A stretch of DNA of 64,000 nucleotides from Bacteroidales bacterium (GCA_003141715.1 PLNF01000035.1:1-64000), one strand, 5' to 3'. Positions 38,858 through 48,537 are shown, counted from the first letter of the stretch. The notes: generated from the sequence alone by a model not told the origin. Numbers and translations are program-made.

Positions 38858-39568
38858 GTGGGAAAGAATAAACTGGCCAGATGGACTGAGTTGGGATCAT
38901 ACGATAATGTTATCCAGCCGGAAATCGAAGATATATCAGGAAAAGATCACCCAATAAAAGGGAGATGGAATCAAGAGCTTTTCAAAAATGAAAATCCCAT
39001 TGTTCTTGAACTCGGATGTGGCAAAGGAGAATATACTGTCGGTCTGGCAAATAATTTCCCTGATAACAATTTTATAGGAATTGATATTAAGGGAGCCCGC
39101 ATGTGGCGGGGAGCTAAAACAGCTAATGAACAGAAATTACCAAATGTAGCTTTCCTGCGTACAAGAATTGAATTCATCAATTCCTTCTTTTCTGAAGATG
39201 AGGTTGATGAGATCTGGATTACTTTTCCCGATCCCCATCCTGGCGGAAGAAACTCAAATAAGAGACTGACATCTCCGTGGTTCCTTAATTCTTATCGTCA
39301 TTTTCTAAAAGATAAAGGATTAATTCATCTGAAAACCGACAACAAAGAGCTTTACAATTTCACAAATAAAGTTTTAGATTATAATGACCTTGAACCCATT
39401 CTCTCAACAAATGATCTGTATTCAGAAAAAATTGATAATATTCTTTCAATCAGAACCCATTATGAAAAGATTTTTCTGGATGCGGGTCTAAAAATAAACT
39501 ATTTATCTTTCAGGCTTGATAAAGAAAAAATTATCAAAAATGCTCCAGGTAAAGAAAAAAATAAATGA
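38858..39568 (+). CDS. trmB: tRNA (guanine-N7-)-methyltransferase (GTG start)
   Basis: VLELGCGKGEYTVGLANNFPDNNFIGIDIKGARMW; ITFPDPHPGGRNSNKRLTSP. Confidence 0.93.
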   Translation: MGKNKLARWTELGSYDNVIQPEIEDISGKDHPIKGRWNQELFKNENPIVLELGCGKGEYTVGLANNFPDNNFIGIDIKGARMWRGAKTANEQKLPNVAFLRTRIEFINSFFSEDEVDEIWITFPDPHPGGRNSNKRLTSPWFLNSYRHFLKDKGLIHLKTDNKELYNFTNKVLDYNDLEPILSTNDLYSEKIDNILSIRTHYEKIFLDAGLKINYLSFRLDKEKIIKNAPGKEKNK

Positions 39569-39890
39569 CGACTTTTTCTCAAAGGTGTATCAGGTGACAA
39601 AGTGTATACCCTACGGAAGGATAACCTCGTATGGTGCCATCGCCCGCTATCTGGGTTCCGGCAGGTCGGCACGTATGGTTGGCTGGGCACTTAATGTAAG
39701 TCACATCAATCAAGAATTTATACCTGCTCACAGGGTTGTAAACCGGAATGGCCTTCTCACCGGCAAACATCATTTCGGTAATTCGACAACTATGGAACAA
39801 CTTCTTGTTAATGAGGGTATTATCATTGTAAATGATTGGATAATCAATTTTGAAGAAAAGTTCTGGGATCCTGGAACAGAACTTAAATAA
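39540..39890 (+). CDS. MGMT-family alkyltransferase-like (ATL) protein, active-site Cys replaced by Ala
   Basis: VTKCIPYGRITSYGAIARYLGSGRSARMVGWALN; PAHRVVNRNG where MGMT has PCHRV. Confidence 0.85.
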   Translation: MLQVKKKINDDFFSKVYQVTKCIPYGRITSYGAIARYLGSGRSARMVGWALNVSHINQEFIPAHRVVNRNGLLTGKHHFGNSTTMEQLLVNEGIIIVNDWIINFEEKFWDPGTELK

Positions 39891-40094
39891 GTTTGGAGTG
39901 CCTGAAGATAAACCCCCTTTTTATTCCCCCCACTGGGGGGAAAAATCCTCACTGGTTTAGTGTAATTATGGTAATTACCAGCGTATTATCTCCCCCCACG
40001 GGGGAGATGTCAGCGAAGCTGACAGAGGGGTGTTACTCCCGAAACAGGACCCCAAGGGGGAGATGGTATTTTAACTCTAGCTCACTCCAAACTT
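39889..40094. repeat. Composite MITE-like intergenic element with 12-bp terminal inverted repeats
   Basis: AAGTTTGGAGTG (39889-39900) and CACTCCAAACTT (40083-40094) enclose several C/G-run palindromes. Confidence 0.65.
39983..40031 (-). repeat. Hairpin repeat family, copy 1
   Basis: Reverse complement reads ACCCCTCTGTCAGCTTCGCTGACATCTCCCCCGTGGGGGGAGATAATAC. Confidence 0.8.
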
Positions 40095-40185
40095 TTACTA
40101 TATACATTTTGTATTTTAACAAAAAACCGTTAAACTTGCACCTTGTTTATATTTAAATCAAATAAAAATAACGGTAAATAACTGG

Positions 40186-41289
40186 ATGTATTCAAAAGAT
40201 CAGATATTAAAAGCCCTTTACAGGGTCGTACACCCGGAAAAAAAGAAAGATATAGTTACCCTGGGAATGATCTCTGAAGTTGAATCCGGTGAAAACGGAA
40301 TATCTATCACACTTACTCCTGATAAGTCGAACGACCCTTTCATCTCATCGATCAAGAGCACAATTGTCAGGACAATAAAAGAGGTTCTTGGACCCGATGC
40401 GATAATTAACGAAATAAAAGTTCAGCCAAAGGTCATAGTTGGGAAACAAAAGGAAAAACCGCAGGATGTTTTACCCGGAGTATCAAATATAATTGCTGTG
40501 GCATCTGGAAAGGGTGGTGTAGGGAAGACGACAATCGCTGTAAACCTGGCTATCTCCCTGGCGAGAATGGGATATAAGGTCGGACTCCTTGATGCAGACA
40601 TCTTCGGACCATCGGTTCCAAAAATGTTTAATGAAGAAAAATTCAGACCCGAAGTAAGAAGAGACGAACATGCTGATCACATTATTCCATTAACTAAATT
40701 CGGAGTTAAAGTTCTCTCAACAGGTTTTTTTGTTGATCCGGCAGATGCAGTTATCTGGCGGGGGCCTATGGCTTCCAACTTCCTTAAACAACTGATAATG
40801 CAGGGTGATTGGGGGCAACTCGATTATCTGCTTGTTGATTTACCTCCCGGTACAAGCGATATTCATCTGACTCTTGTTCAGGAGGTTCCTGTTACCGGAG
40901 CCATTGTTATCAGCACACCTCAGGATGTTGCTCTTGCAGATGCAATGAAAGGGATATCAATGTTCAGGAGCAATAAAATTAATGTGCCGGTACTCGGTTT
41001 GGTCGAAAACATGTCGTGGTTTACTCCTGCAGAACTTCCGGAGAACAAATACTACATTTTCGGAAAAGATGGCTGCAGGAAACTAGCTGAAAAAATGAAT
41101 GTCCCTCTGCTTGGGCAAATTCCTCTTGTTCAGAGCATCTGTGAAGGCAGCGATAATGGTCAACCGGTAGCCCTGGGTGATTCAATCACAGGAAAAGCGT
41201 TTATGGCACTTGCCGAGGAACTTATTAAGAGAATAGGGCAAAGAAATAAAGAACAGGGCCAAACCGTTAAACTTAAGATTACTAAATAA
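40186..41289 (+). CDS. Mrp/NBP35-type Fe-S cluster carrier ATPase
   Basis: VASGKGGVGKTTIAVNLAISLARMGYKVGLLDADIFGPSVPKM; LPPGTSDIHLTL. Confidence 0.93.
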   Translation: MYSKDQILKALYRVVHPEKKKDIVTLGMISEVESGENGISITLTPDKSNDPFISSIKSTIVRTIKEVLGPDAIINEIKVQPKVIVGKQKEKPQDVLPGVSNIIAVASGKGGVGKTTIAVNLAISLARMGYKVGLLDADIFGPSVPKMFNEEKFRPEVRRDEHADHIIPLTKFGVKVLSTGFFVDPADAVIWRGPMASNFLKQLIMQGDWGQLDYLLVDLPPGTSDIHLTLVQEVPVTGAIVISTPQDVALADAMKGISMFRSNKINVPVLGLVENMSWFTPAELPENKYYIFGKDGCRKLAEKMNVPLLGQIPLVQSICEGSDNGQPVALGDSITGKAFMALAEELIKRIGQRNKEQGQTVKLKITK

Positions 41290-41302
41290 ATTTACGAAAG
41301 AT

Positions 41303-41542
41303 ATGACAGACACTACCAGTATTAAAGATCGCGTTCTGAAAGCGCTTGAAAGAGTAAGACCTTATCTTCAGTCTGACGGAGGAGATATAGAATTCATTGA
41401 TGTTATTGATGATATGACTGTCAAAGTTAAGCTTACAGGTGCATGTCATGGCTGTCCTTACAGCATGCAGACTTTAAAGGCAGGAGTTGAACAGGCTATA
41501 ATGAAGGAAGTACCCGAAATAAAGAGAGTTATTTCAGCCTGA
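41303..41542 (+). CDS. NifU C-terminal domain (Nfu-like) Fe-S scaffold
   Basis: VRPYLQSDGGDIEFIDVIDDMTVKVKLTGACHGCPYSMQTLKAGVEQAIMKEVPEI. Confidence 0.93.
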   Translation: MTDTTSIKDRVLKALERVRPYLQSDGGDIEFIDVIDDMTVKVKLTGACHGCPYSMQTLKAGVEQAIMKEVPEIKRVISA

Positions 41543-41622
41543 GAAACCACATCAGCTCAATTTTATTTACCTTTGAAATACTATACACAAAATTAGTTAG
41601 TTATAGTATTAAAAGTCACTTA

Positions 41623-44277
41623 TTGGCTTCAAACAAAACATCATACAAATATCTGGTGCTATTGGGGTTATCCCTGGCACTTACATACTGTTCGGTTGAA
41701 AAAAACACGGGCTCAAGCAGGTTTTATCAGAGTATGACAGCCAGATATAACATCTACTTTAATGGTTATGAGAGCTTTAAGGCCGGCCTGGTTAAGATAT
41801 CAAAGGGTTATCAGGATGATTATGCAGAATTACTGAGGGTGTTTGAATACAGTGATCCTTCGACAGCTTCTCTTTGTTCTTCTGACATGGAAAGGGCAAT
41901 ACAGAAAGCCTCAAAACTTATTTCCCTGAAGTCAATAACTGCAAAACCAGAATTCAAAGATTCGCATGAACTCTCCGAAAAGGATAAAAAACTCGTCGAA
42001 AGGAAAGAATATAATGAGTGGGTTGACGACAGTTATCTGCTTATCGGTAAAGCGAAGTTTTATAAACATGAGTACAATGCAGCCACTTCAATATTCAATT
42101 ACTGTATAACCGATGCAAACGATCCGCTAATTAAAACGGAGGCTGTTATCTGGCTGGCCAGAATATATAATGAGACCGGCAATTATAGCGAGTCATACAG
42201 ATTAATCAATGGCATCGATATTACAACGGACTTTGCAAAGTCGTTAAAATCAATGTACTATACAACCCTTGCTGATCTGTTCATCAAACAAAAAAGGTAT
42301 TCTGAAGCAATAGATCCACTTAGGAAATCAATTGAACTTGTTTCAGGTAAAAGGACCAGGTACAGGTTTACTTATCTAAGCGCTCAGTTATATGAGAAGA
42401 CAGGAGATGGAGCCAGGGCTACATCACTATATCGCAAAGTTGTTAATATGAACCCACCTTATGATGTCGAATTTAATGCCAGAATAAACATTGCTGGTGT
42501 TTTTGATGTTAACTCCGGCAATCCGCAGGAAATTAGAAGGGAGCTTGAAAGAATGCTTAATGATTCTAAAAACAAGGAGTATCAGGACCAGATTTACTTT
42601 GCACTTGGTAATATATCGATGAAAGAGGGAAATGAGTCGGAAGCCCTTGGATACTTCAGAAAATCTGCAATTGCAAAATCGCAGAATCAGAATCAGAAAG
42701 GCAGATCTTACCTTGCTCTTGCAGGTTATTATTTTAAGAAACCAGATTATTTGAAGGCAGGGACCTACTATGATAGTGCTGTCTTTTTTCTGAATCAGAA
42801 ATATCCCGATTATCTCGCAATAAAAACCAAATCACAAAACCTGAATGCTCTTGTTTCCCAATTGAAAATAATACAGCGTGAGGACAGCCTTCAGAAGGTT
42901 GCCAGGATGACTGAACCTGAAAGGAATGCACTGATTGCATCAATAATAGCAAAGACAGTTAAAGACCAAAGTGAAGGCAAAACCTCAGCCAATTCCGACA
43001 GGTACAATCTTGGAGAGTATTATGAAAATGAAAGACGGGCTCAGGGGAATATTGATCAGGAGGGCAAATGGTATTTTTATAATCAGACCGCGTTGACTTT
43101 TGGCCGGACTGAATTCCATAAACGCTGGGGTGACAGAAAACTTGAAGACAATTGGAGAAGGTCTAACAAAACGAGAGTAAATAATGTACAGGCTTCCAAT
43201 AATCCCAATGAGGCTGCGCAGCATGTATCTGACACCCTGGCAGCCGAAACCGATTATAAAAAACCTCAATTCTATTTAAAAAATCTACCGCTAAAGGACT
43301 CTTTAATTATTATTTCTAACGATAAAATAGCTATTGCCATGCTAAATGCAGGCAAAGCATATGCTGAACGCATTCCAGACCCTGTCAAAGCAACTGAAAC
43401 ATTCGAGTCGCTTATTAACCGTTTCCCTTCCAGTGACCTTGTTCCTGAAACATTATATAATCTGTATAATGTAAATAAAGAGGGGAATAATGCAAAATCC
43501 GAAACCTACAGACAACGATTACTGCAAAAGTATCCCGATAATGAGTTTGCCAGAATACTTTCAGATCCTGCCTATTACGAGAAAAAAATGGCTGAACTGA
43601 AAATGGCTGAAAAAACTTATGAAGATGCTTATACCGCATACACAAGTGAAAAATTCAAAGATGCAATTTCTATCAGCGATGATGCACTGAAAAAATATCC
43701 TAAGGATCAGCTCGCGCCTAAATTTTTGCTTATCCGGGCTTATTCGGTTGGCAAAATAACTGATGAAAGAACTTTCGAGGAAGAACTTAATAATCTTATT
43801 AAACTATGGCCTGAAACAGCTGAGAGTAAGAAAGCTGCCCAGATAATTGCATACCTCAACCAGAAGATGCCTGAACTTAAAGTTGAAGAAGATAAAAAAA
43901 TTGCTACTGAAATTTACACTGCCGATACGACTGTAAATCATGTTTTTGTATTGATTATCACCGATCCTGCTTTTAATTTGAACCAGGCATCATTTGATGT
44001 AATCAGCTATAATATTGATAATTTTACAAATAAAAATTACAAGACAGTTGGAGCACTCGTTGATAATAAATTTATACAGATAATTGTTTCCGGGTTTTCT
44101 GATTTTACTCAGGCACTCGATTATTACTATACTTTTAAAACTGAAAAGAATGTTAGAAATCCGACTGGTTCAAAGATGATGACATTTATAATAAGCGACA
44201 ACAACCTCAAAGTCCTGAAAAACGATAAGGATCCCGGACGTTATCAGCTTTTCTTTAAGGATAAATATTTAAAATGA
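41623..44277 (+). CDS. porW: T9SS-associated TPR lipoprotein, PorW/SprE-like (TTG start)
   Basis: Lipobox LALTYCSVEKNT; RFYQSMTARYNIYFNGYESFKAG; TPR repeats; adjacent porX-like gene. Confidence 0.8.
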   Translation: MASNKTSYKYLVLLGLSLALTYCSVEKNTGSSRFYQSMTARYNIYFNGYESFKAGLVKISKGYQDDYAELLRVFEYSDPSTASLCSSDMERAIQKASKLISLKSITAKPEFKDSHELSEKDKKLVERKEYNEWVDDSYLLIGKAKFYKHEYNAATSIFNYCITDANDPLIKTEAVIWLARIYNETGNYSESYRLINGIDITTDFAKSLKSMYYTTLADLFIKQKRYSEAIDPLRKSIELVSGKRTRYRFTYLSAQLYEKTGDGARATSLYRKVVNMNPPYDVEFNARINIAGVFDVNSGNPQEIRRELERMLNDSKNKEYQDQIYFALGNISMKEGNESEALGYFRKSAIAKSQNQNQKGRSYLALAGYYFKKPDYLKAGTYYDSAVFFLNQKYPDYLAIKTKSQNLNALVSQLKIIQREDSLQKVARMTEPERNALIASIIAKTVKDQSEGKTSANSDRYNLGEYYENERRAQGNIDQEGKWYFYNQTALTFGRTEFHKRWGDRKLEDNWRRSNKTRVNNVQASNNPNEAAQHVSDTLAAETDYKKPQFYLKNLPLKDSLIIISNDKIAIAMLNAGKAYAERIPDPVKATETFESLINRFPSSDLVPETLYNLYNVNKEGNNAKSETYRQRLLQKYPDNEFARILSDPAYYEKKMAELKMAEKTYEDAYTAYTSEKFKDAISISDDALKKYPKDQLAPKFLLIRAYSVGKITDERTFEEELNNLIKLWPETAESKKAAQIIAYLNQKMPELKVEEDKKIATEIYTADTTVNHVFVLIITDPAFNLNQASFDVISYNIDNFTNKNYKTVGALVDNKFIQIIVSGFSDFTQALDYYYTFKTEKNVRNPTGSKMMTFIISDNNLKVLKNDKDPGRYQLFFKDKYLK

Positions 44278-45827
44278 GGAAAATAAAAATACTCTGGACA
44301 GATGACGAGGTAGAGGCACTGAAACCTCATATTTTTTTCCTTGAAGAGAAAGGTTATGAGATTGACACCTGCTCAAACGGTAACGATACAATCGACCTTG
44401 TCAGGCAGAACCGTTATGATCTGATTTTTCTAGATGAAAATATGCCCGGCTTAAGCGGAATTGAGACATTAAAGCTGATAAAGGAGGTCAGGACCGATAT
44501 TCCTGTTGTGATGATCACCAAAAGTGATGAAGAAGATATAATGGAAGCTGCCATAGGATCAGAAATTGCTGATTATCTGATTAAACCGGTCAAGCCAAAG
44601 CAGGTACTTCTGGCAATAAAAAAGATTCTCGATCAACGACGCCTGGTAACGGAAAAAACAACCACTGATTACAGACAGGAATTCAACCGGATCAGCAGCA
44701 TGATCTCTTCGGCCTCAACTTTTACCGACTGGACAGAGTTGTATAAGAAAATAGTCTTCTGGGAATCTGAACTTGAAAAATCTACCGACCCGGGTATGAC
44801 TGATATCCTTAAACTGCAACAGAACGAGGCAAATAATTCGTTTTCGAAATTCATCACTTATAATTATCTCGATTGGCTAAGGCCTGAAAGTACAAATAAA
44901 CCGTTGCTTTCCCCTGCACTTTTTTCGCAGAAAATTTTCCCCCGGATAGATCAAAACAGACCCCTGTTCTTTATCCTTATCGATAACATGAGGTATGACC
45001 AGTGGAAAACTATCTCCGCTGAGTTATCGGGGTTGTACAGGATCATTGAAGAGGATCTGTATTACAGCATTTTGCCAACTTCAACACAATTCAGCAGGAA
45101 TTCTATTTTCTCAGGTTTAATGCCGTCTGCAATTGCAGAACTTAGGCCTGATTTATGGATAAACGATGATGAAGAGGTGGGTAAAAATAATTCTGAAGAA
45201 GAGTTATTCAGAGACCAGTTAAAGCGTAAAGGGCTTAAATACAAATGGTCGTATACTAAAATAAGCAGCAGCCTTGAAGGTAAAAAAGTAAATGATAAAG
45301 TAAGGTCGATGCTTGAAAATGACTTAAATATACTTGTTTTCAATTTTGTCGATATGTTATCACATGCAAGAACCGAGATAAGTATGATCCGCGACCTCGC
45401 TAACGATGAGCCTGCATACAGGAGCCTGACCCGTTCATGGTTCATGCATTCATCTTTGTTCGAATTACTAAAAACACTTGCCTCACATCCTGTTAAAGTA
45501 ATCTTCAGCACTGACCATGGTACAATAAGAGTACAGAACCCGATAAAAATAATAGGAGACAGAAAAACATCCCCAAATCTCAGGTATAAAATGGGCAGAA
45601 ACCTTGATTACGATCCAAAAAAAGTTTTTGAGCTGACCAGCCCCGAAAAAGCAATGCTTCCGAAAACCAATTTAAGTTCAAGATATATTTTTGCCATGAA
45701 CCAGGACTTCCTTGTCTATCAGAACAATTATAACCATTATGCCGGCTATTACAAAGATACCTTTCAACATGGAGGAATTTCTATGCAGGAGATAATGATA
45801 CCTGTTGCATATCTTGAACCTGTTTAA
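44274..45827 (+). CDS. porX: PorX-like response regulator with PglZ/alkaline phosphatase-superfamily domain
   Basis: ILWTDDEVEALKPHIFFLEEKGYEID receiver; LDENMPGLSGIE; FILIDNMRYDQWKTI; STDHGTIRV. Confidence 0.92.
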   Translation: MRKIKILWTDDEVEALKPHIFFLEEKGYEIDTCSNGNDTIDLVRQNRYDLIFLDENMPGLSGIETLKLIKEVRTDIPVVMITKSDEEDIMEAAIGSEIADYLIKPVKPKQVLLAIKKILDQRRLVTEKTTTDYRQEFNRISSMISSASTFTDWTELYKKIVFWESELEKSTDPGMTDILKLQQNEANNSFSKFITYNYLDWLRPESTNKPLLSPALFSQKIFPRIDQNRPLFFILIDNMRYDQWKTISAELSGLYRIIEEDLYYSILPTSTQFSRNSIFSGLMPSAIAELRPDLWINDDEEVGKNNSEEELFRDQLKRKGLKYKWSYTKISSSLEGKKVNDKVRSMLENDLNILVFNFVDMLSHARTEISMIRDLANDEPAYRSLTRSWFMHSSLFELLKTLASHPVKVIFSTDHGTIRVQNPIKIIGDRKTSPNLRYKMGRNLDYDPKKVFELTSPEKAMLPKTNLSSRYIFAMNQDFLVYQNNYNHYAGYYKDTFQHGGISMQEIMIPVAYLEPV

Positions 45828-45846
45828 GCATTTGTTTTTTAACCCG

Positions 45847-46260
45847 ATGAAAATTTTAATAAAAGATAAAAGGCATCTATCTGTTGCTTCCAAACAACTT
45901 CTGAAATATTCAGGAGATAAGAAAATATTTGCCTTTTACGGATCTATGGGTGCAGGTAAAACAACAATTATCAAAGCCATCTGTGAATATCTGGGTGCTG
46001 TAGATATTGTAAGCAGCCCTACTTTCACACTGGTAAATGAATATAAGACATCTGCCGGAGAATCATTATTTCATATCGATTTCTATAGAATAAAGAAACA
46101 GGAAGAGGTGTACGACTTTGGCTTTGAGGAGTACCTTACCGGCGAGTCATATTGCTTTATGGAGTGGCCTGAACTTATAGAAGAATTACTCCCCCCTGAG
46201 ACAGTAATTGTGAGAATTTCAGTTGATAACCACGAACAAAGGACCCTTTCAATATCTTAA
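45847..46260 (+). CDS. tsaE: tRNA threonylcarbamoyladenosine biosynthesis ATPase TsaE
   Basis: FAFYGSMGAGKTTIIKAICEYLG; SSPTFTLVNEY; FHIDFYRIKKQEEVYDFGFEEYL. Confidence 0.93.
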   Translation: MKILIKDKRHLSVASKQLLKYSGDKKIFAFYGSMGAGKTTIIKAICEYLGAVDIVSSPTFTLVNEYKTSAGESLFHIDFYRIKKQEEVYDFGFEEYLTGESYCFMEWPELIEELLPPETVIVRISVDNHEQRTLSIS

Positions 46261-46271
46261 AATTATCTGAT

Positions 46272-46302
46272 TTTGCTCTCTATTCCAAATTATTTACCTT
46301 TG
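46272..46302 (+). promoter_or_regulatory. Putative Bacteroidetes-type promoter (TTTG-N19-TACCTTTG)
   Basis: TTTG at 46272-46275; TACCTTTG at 46295-46302; 20 nt before the ATG. Confidence 0.5.
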
Positions 46303-46321
46303 AGGAAATAACTTCCTCACG

Positions 46322-47545
46322 ATGATGAATGGTAAAGCTAAGAGCGGAAAAGTAAGTTTTGAAAATACTGTTTTCATGCCAAAAGAGGAACACCTTGAAA
46401 CTGCCGTTAAGAACCGCAGAATTTCGATCGGTATTCCCTGCGACAAAAAAGATGACGAGAAAAGAGTTGCGCTGACTCCGGAAGCGGTTTGTTTGCTCGT
46501 TGAAAGTGACAATGAAGTTATTGTTCAGAAAGGTGCAGGACTGGGAGCAAATTATACTGATAAGGATTACAGCGAGAACGGAGCTATAATAAGTGACTCC
46601 CCTGCCAGGGTCTTCAGTGCCGATGCAGTAATAAAGGTTGCCCCGTTTTCTGAGAAAGAGACTGAATTTCTTAAAGGTAATCAGGTAATCTTATCATACC
46701 TTAATGTTCTAAAACTTAGTGAAGAAACTCTTGGAAAGCTCATACGAAAAAAAGTAACTGCTCTCGCTTTTGAAAAGATACGTGACGCTAACGGGGAACT
46801 GCCTGTTGTGGAATCAATGAGCGAAATCGCAGGAATAACATCTCTTCTGATTGCATCGGAATATCTCAGTAATATGCATGGAGGCAAGGGAGTGATGCTT
46901 GGCGGAATTACCGGAGTCACTCCAACGGAAGTTGTCATTTTAGGTGCAAATACCGCAGGTGAATTTGCTGCGAGAGCAGCTATCGGACTTGGATCTACTG
47001 TAAAAATTTTCGACAATTCCCTTCCTCGCCTGAGAAAGTTTCAGAATCTGCTGGGGCAACGTCTTCAGACTTCAGTATTTCATCCTCAGGTTCTCAAGAA
47101 AGCTCTTAAGTCAGCCGATGTTCTGATCGGTGCTATTGAACTTGAGGATCTCAGGCCCTGGTATTACATAACAGAAGATATGGTACGGAACATGAAAAAA
47201 GGCGCAGTGATTATCGACCTGAGTATTGACCGTGGTGGTTGTATCGAAACAACTGAATGCCGTGCCCTAAAGGATCCTGTTTATGAGAAACATGGTGTTA
47301 TTCATTTTTCTGCCTGGAACCTCCCGTCGCGTGTTGCACGTACAGCTTCAATATCTCTCAGCAATATTTTTACTCCTTTGCTTCAAAGTATGGCTGATGC
47401 AGGTGGGATTACTCAATTGCTGAAGTATGATCAGGGTGTTCGAAACAGCGCCTATCTTTATAATGGTATGCTCACAAATGAAACGTTAGGCCAGAAGTTC
47501 GGAATCATATCTAAAGACCTCGATCTTCTGATTTCAGCCTTCTGA
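46322..47545 (+). CDS. ald: Alanine dehydrogenase
   Basis: GIPCDKKDDEKRVALTPEAVCLLVE; VVESMSEIAG; GVTPTEVVILGANTAGEFAARAAIGLGSTVKIFDN. Confidence 0.88.
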   Translation: MMNGKAKSGKVSFENTVFMPKEEHLETAVKNRRISIGIPCDKKDDEKRVALTPEAVCLLVESDNEVIVQKGAGLGANYTDKDYSENGAIISDSPARVFSADAVIKVAPFSEKETEFLKGNQVILSYLNVLKLSEETLGKLIRKKVTALAFEKIRDANGELPVVESMSEIAGITSLLIASEYLSNMHGGKGVMLGGITGVTPTEVVILGANTAGEFAARAAIGLGSTVKIFDNSLPRLRKFQNLLGQRLQTSVFHPQVLKKALKSADVLIGAIELEDLRPWYYITEDMVRNMKKGAVIIDLSIDRGGCIETTECRALKDPVYEKHGVIHFSAWNLPSRVARTASISLSNIFTPLLQSMADAGGITQLLKYDQGVRNSAYLYNGMLTNETLGQKFGIISKDLDLLISAF

Positions 47546-47548
47546 TTA

Positions 47549-48463
47549 TCAAACAAATCGAAGGGTAGCCGTATGACCCTTGACTTCAATCTTTGCCTGC
47601 TTCCCTATATAGAATGCCCTGTTATCAGCAATATGACCGGCGGGAAAGTTAAATAGGATTGGGTAGTTATATTCACTGACGATCCCAAGGATTGTCTCTT
47701 CAACATTTTTCCCCCATGGTATCTTCACCTCTTCAATTCTATTCATTCCACCAATAACCAGTGCTGCCAGGCCTTCAAGCTTACCTGAAAGTTTTAGAGA
47801 TGTCAGCATCCTGTCGATGTGATAAAAATACTCTCCTCCCTCTTCAACAAACAATATCTTTCCTTTTGTTAAGGGTTCTGCCTGAGTTCCCGAAAGACTA
47901 TAAAGAAGTGAAAGATTCCCTCCTGTCAGTTCTCCGGTTACATTTGCCGGTTTATAAATGTTACCGGTCCATTTATGAAACCTGAGATCACCGAATAATG
48001 CATTTTTCAAAGAGATGAATGTGCCACTTGTCTTTTCGGTATTATTAAAGTTAAGAGGCATTTCTCCATGAATCGACATGACTCCGCATACTTCGTTTAA
48101 CCACATGTGCAGTACTGTGATATCGCTGAATCCGGAATACCATTTTGAAGTAATATTCAATGCCGAAAAATCGACCCTGTTGATTATTTTTGAAAGCCCA
48201 TAGCCTCCTCTTGAACAGAATACTGCTTTAATATCAGGATCATCTGTCATCTCCTGGAGATCGTAAAGCCTTTCTGCATCACTCCCTGCAAAGGGACCAT
48301 TCTTTTTCGCTGCGTTCTTCCCAATACGGACTCTCAATCCCCATTTCTCAAGAAATGCCACAGCTTCAATTAGAATATTTTCCTCTATGTAAAATGAAGG
48401 GGAAACTATTGCCACCTCATCTCCCGGCTTCAAAAAAGGGGGTTGTATCTTTCTTGATCTCAT
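47549..48463 (-). CDS. LD-carboxypeptidase (S66 family)
   Basis: FLKPGDEVAIVSPS; AVFCSRGGYGLSKIINRVDF; WYSGFSDITVLHMWL. Confidence 0.9.
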   Translation of the reverse strand: MRSRKIQPPFLKPGDEVAIVSPSFYIEENILIEAVAFLEKWGLRVRIGKNAAKKNGPFAGSDAERLYDLQEMTDDPDIKAVFCSRGGYGLSKIINRVDFSALNITSKWYSGFSDITVLHMWLNEVCGVMSIHGEMPLNFNNTEKTSGTFISLKNALFGDLRFHKWTGNIYKPANVTGELTGGNLSLLYSLSGTQAEPLTKGKILFVEEGGEYFYHIDRMLTSLKLSGKLEGLAALVIGGMNRIEEVKIPWGKNVEETILGIVSEYNYPILFNFPAGHIADNRAFYIGKQAKIEVKGHTATLRFV

Positions 48464-48537
48464 ATTTACATTATGTTTTGTAAAAGTAATTATCTTTGTT
48501 CGATTTTAAAAAAAGCGAATACCTCATTATCAATATC

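Noticed and set aside
39889-40094. Complete insertion sequence between the ATL gene and mrp
   Set aside because: The element is only about 200 bp and contains no transposase ORF; kept only as a MITE-like repeat.
41543-41622. Promoter for the porW-like gene at TACCTTTG (41568-41575)
   Set aside because: The -7 box matches, but no convincing TTG/TTTG -33 element was found at 19-21 bp spacing.
44274-45827. PglZ-domain protein as a BREX/phage-defence component
   Set aside because: The N-terminal receiver domain plus PglZ architecture and the porW/tsaE neighbours fit PorX. No BREX partners (BrxA/B/C/L, PglX) are nearby.
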